A stretch of DNA of 39,928 bases, from positions 1-39,928 of the forward strand of contig SXND01000134.1 of assembly GCA_005777235.1 (NCBI GenBank), read 5' to 3'. This stretch comes from Pseudomonadota bacterium (GTDB taxonomy: Bacteria; Tectomicrobia; Entotheonellia; Entotheonellales; Entotheonellaceae). Shown in pieces: positions 32,566-39,928 of the stretch (position 1 is its first letter; the number at the start of each line of letters is the position of its first letter). A model generated the notes under the pieces. The model ran no database searches, had not been told where the DNA came from, and saw only the letters and a program-made list of their open reading frames with translations. A program made the position numbers and the translations under genes.

Positions 32566-34842
32566 TTACCCCGCCAGCACGCCGTCCACCCGTATCACCC
32601 CCTTGGCAATCAGTGATTCCAGGCGATCCTCCAGGCCAATATCCGCCAGGATACTGCGGGCATGCGCACCAGGCTTCGGCGCCGGATAGCCCATGCGCAC
32701 CGGCGTACGCGACAGGCGCGGCGCTGGGCCGCAGGTCGTCACCAGGCCGATGTCGTCGTGCTCGCGGGTCGCGGTTAATTCATGCGCTACTACCCACGGA
32801 TCATTCAGGAGTTCCGGCAAATCGAGGATGCAGCGCTGCGCCCCCAGGCCAGCGGCATTGCAGCGCGTCACCCAGTGGTCCACGCTCTGCGTCAGGAAGT
32901 GTTGCTCCAGGGTGCGCTCCAGGGCGTTGCCGGTCAGCGACGTGATCCCAGCCAGGCCGTCCAACGCGCTCAGGCGTGACACCTCATCCGCCCTGGCGCC
33001 CAGGAAGAACCAACCGTCACACGCCTGGTAAGCCCGATGCAGCGGCCCGGAGCCCAGGGCCTGCTGGCCACGGGTCTCATCCCACTGCTTGCCGGGGTAG
33101 AGCTGCATATAGGGCGATTGCAGGGTCATCGCCGTATAGGCCAGGGCCGAATCCACGTGCTGGCCTTCGCCGGTACGCTGGCGGTGCAGCAGGGCTAGAG
33201 CCACGGCGTAAGCGCCCATAAAGCCCGTGCCGTAGTCGTTGACCGGGTTGGCCTGCAACATGGGACGCCCGTCACCGCCAAAGCGGCGTTGCATGCCAGA
33301 CGTGGCCTGGGCGAATTGCTCATGACCGGGGCGACTGGCCCAGGGACCAATATGACCGTAGGCGTTGAGCGAGGCGTAGATGATGTCCGGCTTGCGCTCG
33401 CGCACGTGCTCGTAGCCTAGGCCAAGTTTTTCGAGCTTGCCGGCGCGGTAGTTCTGCGCCACCACGTCAGCGGTATCCACCAGTTGCCAAAAAATGTCGC
33501 GGCCCTCGGCGGATTTGAGGTCAAGCAGGATGCTGCGCTTGCCGCGGTTGACGTCGTTGTGCGACTGGATAAAGCCGCCGCGCTGCGGGTTGTCGATCTT
33601 GATGACATCGGCGCCAAATTCCGCCAGGGTGCGGCCACAGGTTGGGCCAGCCAGGATGATACACAGGTCCAGCACGCGCACGCCGTCCAGGGCCGAGCGC
33701 AGGGTGGCCATGGTCTGGGCCGGGGCCGTGGGCTGCGGTCGTGTGTCCAACTCGCGCAGAATCTCGACGCGGTGCTGATCCGGCTTGGGTGCGGCATGCC
33801 GCACCGCGCCTGGGGTACGCGACAAGCGAGCATTCAGGCCCGGCTGTAACATCGGGCCGTAGGTCGGATCATCGACCTCGATGACCATCTTGGTCTCACG
33901 GGCGTGCGGATGCTCGAACCACTCGGCGCTGGTGCGGCACACGGCGCACTCGCTGCCGGCCGCGGCCACGAGGTCTTCCCATTCTTGCGCCGTGCGGGTT
34001 TTGAACAGGTCGCGGGCGCGCTGCTGGTATGTCTCGTACAGCGCCGGGTCAAACAAAATACGGTCAATGTCCGTCAGTCCTTCGCGGTCCCAGTCGGCAA
34101 TGCCGGCGGCTTCGACAAACTCGCGGAAATTCTGGTTGCCGCTGCCATAATGCACCCAGCGGCCATCGGCGCACTCAAAATTGCCACCCCAAATGCCGGC
34201 CCGTGACGGCACTGCCTTGGCCGGATCGTGCACGTGTAGGCCACGGGCGCCAATGGACGGGAACATGCTGTCAAACAGCGGCACTTCAATCCGCTGCCCC
34301 AGGCCGCTGCGCTGCCGGGCATTAAGAGCCAGGGTGATGCTGACTGCAGCCTGAAAAGCGGCGTACACCGAGGCGATGGGGATGGCCGTGTAGATCGGGC
34401 GCTCGGCCTTGCCGTCGTGCGGTCGAAACGTGGCGCTGGCCGCACCGACCACGCCTTCAAAGGCGCGCACGCTGGCACGCGGGTCGTCGGAGGCAAACCC
34501 CGGCAGGGCACAGTAGATGAGCTGCGGGTTGGCCACCAGGGCCGCCTCGGACCCCAGCCTCAGGCGCTCCATGACGCCGGGCCGGAAATTCTCGATGACC
34601 ACGTCCGCTGAGGCCATCAGCTGGCGGGCCGTATCCAGATCGCCCGGTTGCTTGAGATCGAGGCAGATACTGCGCTTGCCCCGGTGCCAGGTAGCGTTGG
34701 CCGGGGTGTCCCACACCGGGCCGCCGGGGGGATCTATGTGGATAACGTCGGCGCCGTTGTCGGCCAGCAACATGCCGGTGAGTGGTCCGGCGATATACTG
34801 GCCAAAGTCGATGACGCGGATACCGCTGAGGGCGCTGGGCAT
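32566..34842 (-). CDS. Tandem CaiB/BaiF (class III) CoA-transferase
   Basis: 758 residues made of two full-length family III CoA-transferase domains, about 1-370 and 383-758. Each begins with a GxRVxDxxxxxAGP strand (GIRVIDFGQYIAGP; GVRVLDLCIILAGP) and has the RGKRSIxLDLK segment. In the second domain Asp536 (NPVNDYGTGF) matches the catalytic aspartate that forms the acyl anhydride. In the first domain the matching position is Ser158 (IPIASVYAAF), so that half is probably inactive and structural. These enzymes move CoA between carboxylic acids; the acids used here are unknown. GAGGAGCAGACCC precedes the ATG. The 415 bp upstream of the start contain no gene. Confidence 0.93.
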   Translation of the reverse strand: MPSALSGIRVIDFGQYIAGPLTGMLLADNGADVIHIDPPGGPVWDTPANATWHRGKRSICLDLKQPGDLDTARQLMASADVVIENFRPGVMERLRLGSEAALVANPQLIYCALPGFASDDPRASVRAFEGVVGAASATFRPHDGKAERPIYTAIPIASVYAAFQAAVSITLALNARQRSGLGQRIEVPLFDSMFPSIGARGLHVHDPAKAVPSRAGIWGGNFECADGRWVHYGSGNQNFREFVEAAGIADWDREGLTDIDRILFDPALYETYQQRARDLFKTRTAQEWEDLVAAAGSECAVCRTSAEWFEHPHARETKMVIEVDDPTYGPMLQPGLNARLSRTPGAVRHAAPKPDQHRVEILRELDTRPQPTAPAQTMATLRSALDGVRVLDLCIILAGPTCGRTLAEFGADVIKIDNPQRGGFIQSHNDVNRGKRSILLDLKSAEGRDIFWQLVDTADVVAQNYRAGKLEKLGLGYEHVRERKPDIIYASLNAYGHIGPWASRPGHEQFAQATSGMQRRFGGDGRPMLQANPVNDYGTGFMGAYAVALALLHRQRTGEGQHVDSALAYTAMTLQSPYMQLYPGKQWDETRGQQALGSGPLHRAYQACDGWFFLGARADEVSRLSALDGLAGITSLTGNALERTLEQHFLTQSVDHWVTRCNAAGLGAQRCILDLPELLNDPWVVAHELTATREHDDIGLVTTCGPAPRLSRTPVRMGYPAPKPGAHARSILADIGLEDRLESLIAKGVIRVDGVLAG

Positions 34843-35216
34843 GGGTCTGCTCCTCTACGAATGCGAGATGGGACGTCTGTGATGCGAGCCTCGGCATCAC
34901 AGATGATTGCCATGGCTGTGAGTATACGCTACTTGGCAAGCGTCTCGAAACATCCTTCCTGCAACGCCGCGTGGACACTGCTGGTATCCTGTGCTCAACT
35001 ATGCGAGCCAGGCAAGGAGGCCGCCAACCCCTCGAACCTCTGGGGTGGGCATTGCTTCACTTCCGGTAGAACACGGATGGATAGTGCAGCATACAGTTCT
35101 ATTGACTATGTGATAGGGCTAGGCGATAGGTCCGACAGAATCAACATCTTTGATGGAGAAGCAGCAGAAGCATCAACGCCCGCCCCCTCACGGAGGCGGC
35201 GCCGTGGCAGAGGAGA

Positions 35217-35239
35217 AACCCCGCCAGACTGGCGGGGTT
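35217..35239 (-). terminator. Intrinsic terminator of the exported-protein gene
   Basis: A perfect 10-bp stem (aaccccgcca 35217-35226, tggcggggtt 35230-35239) with a 3-base loop lies 18 bp after the stop of the gene at 35258 on the minus strand. It is followed on that strand by TTTCTCCTCT. Position and form fit a factor-independent terminator. Confidence 0.8.
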
Positions 35240-35257
35240 CTCGGAGGGACAGCGTCT

Positions 35258-36391
35258 CTAGTGACGTGGCGGACGGAGGGGGAACAAGCGCACATCCCCA
35301 GGACAGTTGACCGAATTCTCCCCAGCTTGGGCAATCCCATCGCCGCAGGTGGGCAGACATTCCGGACTATCGGCCGGGCTCTCTCCGCGACTCACCTCGC
35401 AGACGCCATCACCGGAGAAGGGCTGCGGGAAGGGCGGTGAGTTCGGCCACAGGGCGGCTGCGCCTTGGTCGCCAAGGACAAAGGGGAACCAGATGGTTAA
35501 GGTCCATTGTGTGCGGTCAAAGGTCTGCGTCCATCCCTGGTCATCAAAGATGGCCCCCAGGGGAGGCGCATCGGCGAGCGCCCCGAGGCTGGCAAAGTCC
35601 GGCACCGTAGGATCGCTCGGACCAACGCGATCGCCAAAGTAGACGAGGGACACCAGGGCTTCGGGCTTATTATAGAGCAGCCAGATGCTGCTCAGCCCAC
35701 GCGCCTGGGCAGTGGCGAGCAGCGCGTTGAAGCGCTGCCGCAGGACATGACCCTGGCTGGCGTGGGGGACGGCCCAGCGCTCGGTCCGTAGGACAATCTG
35801 GGAGGTATGGATGTCGGCGAAGTCGTGCGCGCCGATCACGTCCCAGGCATGGCACTCGGGAGCGAGAAAATAGGGCCGCTGCAGGAACAGCGTGCCATCG
35901 AGGTTGAAGTGGTTGAACACCCAGTCCTTGTACAGGCGGGCGCGTCGGGCGGTGTCAAACAGATAGCGCCCACCGGTGAGGATCTGCCCATTATCAGGAT
36001 CAAAGGCGATGGGGATGTGCTTATGGCGCATGCCAGGTCGGGCCGCCATGTACATGCGATCGCGCTCAATGACGGGGCCGACCTGGTCCAGTGGAAAGTC
36101 CGCCGGGAGGGCAAAGTCACAGGAAAAAGCCCCGCGCGCCCGCTCGTCAGGCTCGTCAGGCTCGTCCTCGGCGGCGGCGCCTGTCGCCCCCAAGACCACG
36201 AGTAGGCCGAGGACGGCAAGGCAGGCCCATGTCCCAGGACGCCGGCTGTGTGGATCTTGGATGGTGGGACGAGGCCCTGTGGCGGCCGTGTCCTCTCTGG
36301 CGCTGCCAGAGGTGGTGGCCTGGAGCATGGCCACCTGGCCAGGTCGCTGCGGAGCAGTCAGGGTAGAGAGTCTGGGTGTGTAGGCTGACAT
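35258..36391 (-). CDS. Exported protein of unknown function with Cys-rich C-terminus
   Basis: 377 residues from the ATG at 36391 (GAGG seven bases upstream); an ATG at 36412 is also in frame. About 50 polar residues precede a hydrophobic helix CLAVLGLLVVLGATGA that ends in AAAEDEPDEPDE, so the protein has either a long-n-region signal peptide or an N-terminal anchor. The main body (FSCDFALPADFPLD, HIPIAFDPDNG, FLAPECHAWDVIGAHDF) is a compact domain I cannot name. The last 50 residues have a CGDGIAQAGE..NCPGD repeat preceded by GDGVCE..E..ADSPEC, like the small Cys-rich C-terminal repeats of surface proteins in myxobacteria and related lineages. It is a single-gene unit with its own terminator. 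Confidence 0.8.
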   Translation of the reverse strand: MSAYTPRLSTLTAPQRPGQVAMLQATTSGSAREDTAATGPRPTIQDPHSRRPGTWACLAVLGLLVVLGATGAAAEDEPDEPDERARGAFSCDFALPADFPLDQVGPVIERDRMYMAARPGMRHKHIPIAFDPDNGQILTGGRYLFDTARRARLYKDWVFNHFNLDGTLFLQRPYFLAPECHAWDVIGAHDFADIHTSQIVLRTERWAVPHASQGHVLRQRFNALLATAQARGLSSIWLLYNKPEALVSLVYFGDRVGPSDPTVPDFASLGALADAPPLGAIFDDQGWTQTFDRTQWTLTIWFPFVLGDQGAAALWPNSPPFPQPFSGDGVCEVSRGESPADSPECLPTCGDGIAQAGENSVNCPGDVRLFPLRPPRH

Positions 36392-36550
36392 GGCTGATCC
36401 TCGCTGTTGCATGTTCTGCTTATGGAGTGTTAGAGAGTACAGGGCGTGAAAGAGACATGGACCGCGTCGCCACCTCCTGCACTGGATGTTCTCTGCTTTA
36501 TGCGAAAACCGTGCCAGAGGTTTCTAGAGGGCTGAGAAAATTCGTAACCT

Positions 36551-36579
36551 GTTGTATTGTCACTGTGTACAAATGTCAA
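36551..36579 (-). promoter_or_regulatory. Likely promoter of the exported-protein gene
   Basis: On the minus strand TTGACA (36579-36574), a 17-bp spacer and TACAAC (36556-36551) lie in an AT-richer part of the 347-bp gap 36413-36759. Transcription would leave a leader of about 150 bases before the ATG at 36391. The -10 box matches consensus at four of six positions. No other feature was recognised in this gap. Confidence 0.5.
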
Positions 36580-36759
36580 ATCGACGCAATGCGGGCCGAG
36601 CGGGGTGAGGGGGGGCTGGGTATGGGGGCGACATCCACCATTTGTGGTTGCCAGATGGTGGACCCATGCCGCTACGGTGCCGCACGGCGCTTGGGTGACC
36701 ATGGGATGTTTCGTCCTTCTCCAAGCAGCCAAGGAGCCCAGGAGAGCGTCCTCGCCCTC

Positions 36760-39597
36760 TCAGGCGCCCGCCAGTTGCGCCTCCAGCTCCGCCACCTCGG
36801 CATCGCGCCGGTGATAGCTCATGCGCTCGATCATGGCCCTGGCCGTTTCCAGGCTGTGCCGCGCCTTGGCCGTCTCGCCCAGGGCCAGGTGCAGCCGGGC
36901 GTATTCGAGATGGGCGTCGGCCTGGTGCAGGCCCATGGCGCCGCGTGTAGCGATGGTCATGGCCTCGTCGAGGTCGCGCTGGGCCTGAGGGAAGGCACCC
37001 TGCACGCGATACAGGGCGGCGCGGGCCAGGAGGCCACGGGGTATGTGATGCTGCGTCCCGGCCTGGCGTAGGCCATCGACGGCCTGCTGCAGGTGGGCGC
37101 TGGCAGCGGCGTGCGGCGTGCGGCGGTCCTGGAGATGCGCTTGCAGCACGGCGCGGCCGAGGGTGAGGTGGCCCAGGGCGATGTTGAGAAGACTGGCGCC
37201 AGCTTGGGTCGCCCAGTCCAGCGTCTGCGTGGCCCGGCGTTGCACCTCCGCCACCTGCCCCTGGCTCAGCAGCAGCTCGCAGTACTGAAAGCCTGCTAGG
37301 GAGTAGAGCCACGGATAGTGCGGCTGCCTCTCCTGCTGCAGCGCTTCCGCCTCGCGGAACGCCGCCTCGGCCTGTTCCGGCTGGCCCGCCTGATGCAGGG
37401 CATCGGCCAGGGCCGTGCGGTTGACCATACGCATAAAGGCATCCTGGCTGTGGTCGGCCAGCGTCACGCTCTGCGCCGCGTAGGTCTGCGCCAGCGCCAG
37501 GTCGCCCAGGGTCAGCGCGAGTTCGCTGAGGTTGCCGGCGGCAATGGCCGCATTCCTCCAGTCCTCTTGCGCGATGCGTGCCTGCAAGCCCGCCTGCATG
37601 GGCGGCATGGCCTCACGCAGCCGACCCAGGGCCCGCAGGCGAAAGCCAGCGATATTCAGGAGCCAGGCTTGCGCCCCTGCCGTCAGCGCGGCGACCGGTT
37701 GGCTCCAGGGCAGCGCAAAGAACTGCGCCACCGCCGCTAGGTCAGCCCCAAAGGCGCCTAACTTCCTCGTACTGAAAAACTCCTCCCCGCGCTGAATCCG
37801 CTTGCGATACACCGCTTCGAACACCTCCTGATGCTTCCCCGCCTGGCAGCCGTGCCCGACCGCGGCATAGAGCGGCGCCATGTCCTCGATCGTGTCGGGC
37901 AACTCCATGGCCTGCGCCGTGTAGTAGGCATACAGCCGTCCATGCGCCGCCTGCCAGGCGGCTGGGGCGCGGGCGTGCAACTGGGCGCCAAAATGCTCCC
38001 GCACCAGGGGATGGGCCTCCAGGGTGTCCGGCGCCTGCGGGTCGCGTTCCGCCAGCAGTCGGGCATGGCGCAGCTTGATGATGGCCTGTTGCTACGCCGA
38101 CCCCGACAGCGGCGCTGGCACAGGCGCAGGCCAGAAGCGCCGCCACCCGCGCCGGGGCGGTGTGGCAAACAACGCCTCGCTCAAGCCTGGGATCACCGGC
38201 GCCGCTCGTAACACCGCCAGCGCCGCTCCGGGCTCCGGACGGTCGAATAAGCCCAACAGATGCAAGATCGCCACCTCCGGCCCCGGCCCCAGCCAGGCGG
38301 CATACGACGCCATAACCCGGCGCGCATGCCCACCCTGGCGCAGCTCCTCGGTCAGTGGGCCAATGTCGCGCCAGGCCCGAATGTCGCCGTTGTAGGCATC
38401 GCGCAGCAGGTTCCCCAGCAGGGTCAAGGCCAGGGCATGGCCACCAAATTCGACGGAAGCCTGCTGCAATTCCTGCGATGTACCCTGCATCCCGGCCTGG
38501 CGCAGCAGGGCAGCGCCTGCCTCTGGCGTGAGCTGCTCCAGGTCCAGACGCTGCACCAGCGTGCCCTCAAAGGTCTTAAGGTCATCCACCGCCACGCGGG
38601 TCGAGACCACGCACAGCCCCGGATTGTGCCGCGCCAGCTCCCGTAGCAGCACCTGCAGGCCGGGGTCTTTGAGCCGTCCCTCCTGCTCTCCAGGCGGGTA
38701 TTGCAACGGTTCCAGGCCATCGAGAATGAGCAGAGTGCGCTGCTGCTGCATCCGCTGCGCTAGGCGCGCGCCCTTGTCCCACGGCGAGCCAGCGTCCGGC
38801 TCTGGGTCGCCAAAATCCCGCAGCGCCGTGGCCATAAACAGATCCGCCGACGCCTGCCGGCCTTCCGCCGCGCCCTGGCTGTAAAACGAATAGCCGTACA
38901 CGCGCTTAGCGCCACGATAGTTGTCCTGCGCCATGCCGATGAGCCACTTATTGACCAGGGCCGTCTTGCCCACCCCGCCCCAGGCCACCAGGGTGAAGAC
39001 GTTGCACTGCAGGCGCTGCCAGGCCGCATCCAGTTGCGCCAGTTCGGCTTCACGGCCAAACACGGTGGGATTGGTGGAGGGCAAGCGGGCCAGCGAGATG
39101 GGCACGGGCGACGCCGGCGCAGCAGGGCCGAGCCAGGCACCAGGCGGGGTGGGCGTGAGGAGCTGGGCGATGTCAGTGGCCAGCGCCGCCAAATCGGCGT
39201 CAATCTGCGCACTGGTCCCAGCGGCCAGGGCCCTGTCGTCGCTGAGGCGTCTCTGGATACTACTGAGCCACGGCACGTGCTGCCAGGCGCAGGCCCGTAC
39301 CATGACCGGCACAATGTGCAAGCCTTCAGCCTGGCGGCTCTCTAGGAAACGCGGCACTTCTTCCGCGCTGATGAACTTGGCAGCGAGAAAATCTGCCGAG
39401 ATGAGCAGGATGGCAACGTGGGCCTGCGCCATGGCTTGCTGGATTGCCGCATACCAATCGCTGCCGGCGCTGATGCGGCGGTCGTCCCACAGGTCGAGCG
39501 GTTCTTGCCACTGCAAGACCTGGAGATGGGTCAGTAGACGATCTTTCCAGACTTCGTCTTGGTGGCTGTAGCTGATAAAGATGGATGGTGTGGGCAT
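36760..39597 (-). pseudogene. TIR-NB-ARC-TPR (NLR-like) gene split by an in-frame TAG
   Basis: From ATG 39597 the frame gives a TIR domain at residues 5-115 (SIFISYSHQDEVW, LWDDRRI, HVAILLISADFL), with Glu80 in ISAEEVPRF as the likely catalytic glutamate. An NB-ARC module follows: GREAEL at 181-186, P-loop AWGGVGKT at 205-212, TLLILDGLEPL and HALALTLLGNLL. TAG at 38094-38092 ends this 501-residue part. The same frame then continues without damage (QQAIIKLRHARLLAE, LEAHPLVREHFG) into a TPR-rich C-terminus ending at 36760. By family pattern the TAG stands where a Trp is expected, so a single TGG-to-TAG change would explain it. TIR proteins of this kind degrade NAD+ on activation, often as antiphage defence. 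Without the TPR sensor the split protein may be inert or unregulated. Confidence 0.85.
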
Positions 39598-39800
39598 AGC
39601 ACATCCTGGCAGTGCTCTCGGAGGTAATTTACAGGTCTTGCTGGGCGAGCGTACAGGGTGTACAGACGGATTGCAAGCGTCGCAGGGGCACAGCGCCGTG
39701 GACCGGTTGTGGTCAGGGGGCGCGTGGGGTATTGTCATCACCGGCCCTGCCACCGCCGCGTGGCCTGCGAGCCTATCCCGGGCGGGTGACTAGAGCATTT

Positions 39801-39928
39801 TCATAATTTACGCACTGCATATCCGGCTTTATAGAAGAAGTTGTTGCAATGGGATGGGGTGACCGCATCATAGATCTTACCAATGGCGCTCCAGAGGGCT
39901 TCGACGGTGCGTTCGGCGAGAGTGCGCA
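39801..39928 (-). CDS. IS630-type transposase, C-terminal end, runs off the right edge
   Basis: Reading the minus strand from the window edge gives 41 residues to a TGA at 39803-39801. RTLAERTVEALWSAIGKIYD followed by CNNFFYKAGYA matches the C-terminal helix and closing segment of IS630/Tc1-like DDE transposases. The catalytic DDE triad lies outside the window, so completeness cannot be judged. It shows that an insertion sequence borders the TIR gene. The 200 bp between it and the TIR start contain no recognised signal. Confidence 0.8.
   Translation of the reverse strand, partial: RTLAERTVEALWSAIGKIYDAVTPSHCNNFFYKAGYAVRKL

Noticed and set aside
28397..38094. TAG reassigned to an amino acid in this organism
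   Set aside because: TAG ends the intact STAND gene (4234-4236) and the SnoaL-like gene (7357-7359), so the two in-frame TAGs are better explained as mutations or errors.
5177..39830. Shared 10-mer cgcactgcat in the 5176 hairpin and in the IS630 fragment
   Set aside because: The match does not extend and lies within coding sequence of the transposase; most likely chance.

Overview
The window is GC-rich and reads as a chromosomal segment of an uncultivated bacterium with a large genome. It holds LLM-class flavin monooxygenases, a tandem CaiB/BaiF CoA-transferase, a sulfatase, a PEP-CTERM protein, an ECF sigma factor and several STAND NTPases with TPR repeats. That mix is found in 'Ca. Entotheonella'/Tectomicrobia-like and other soil- or sponge-associated lineages. 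The lineage is inferred from gene content only. TAG, TAA and TGA all end intact genes, so the standard bacterial code applies. I saw no tRNA, rRNA, CRISPR array, phage structural genes or replication origin.

Layout. (1) 1-406: N-terminal part of selO on the minus strand, running off the left edge. (2) 944-6004: two overlapping STAND-type ATPase genes, then a disturbed region in which a retropepsin-like protease and a small partner gene sit between two direct repeats of the STAND 3' end and the next TPR gene. (3) 6155-7392: a lone, frameshifted TnpB gene with its own strong promoter. (4) 7357-10257: minus-strand SnoaL-like/LLM/FAD oxidoreductase operon, preceded by a CHRD PEP-CTERM protein (10356-10982). 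(5) 11176-14331: Gfo/Idh/MocA plus D-2-hydroxyacid dehydrogenase operon. A VapBC-like module lies downstream of it, followed by a ~96% identical copy of the dehydrogenase 3' end. (6) 14823-16844: membrane-anchored STAND/TPR protein. (7) 17020-19540: LLM monooxygenase and sulfatase. (8) 19816-20385: cobU. (9) 20494-31408: the most unusual region. A nucleotidyltransferase diverges from a tightly overlapping plus-strand set: truncated 2OG-Fe(II) oxygenase, HprK-like kinase, three ferritin-like proteins (two clearly DUF455-like), an S24/S26 peptidase, an asparagine-synthetase-like amide ligase, and a permease fused to FG-GAP/ASPIC repeats and broken by an in-frame TAG. (10) 31642-36391: ECF sigma factor, tandem CoA-transferase and an unknown exported protein. 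(11) 36760-39597: TIR-NB-ARC-TPR gene with an in-frame TAG. (12) 39801-39928: C-terminus of an IS630-type transposase running off the right edge.

How it may fit together. Region 9 contains several of the enzymes seen around lasso-peptide-like clusters (ligase without a glutaminase Cys, HprK-like kinase, nucleotidyltransferase, peptidase). It lacks the usual PqqD/RRE and transglutaminase-like protease, has no convincing precursor, and adds three ferritin-fold proteins. It is best treated as an undescribed, partly decaying, peptide- or amide-modifying cluster. The rest is accessory DNA with repeated signs of small-scale rearrangement: two long direct-repeat insertions, two genes split by TAG, a frameshifted TnpB and a truncated oxygenase.
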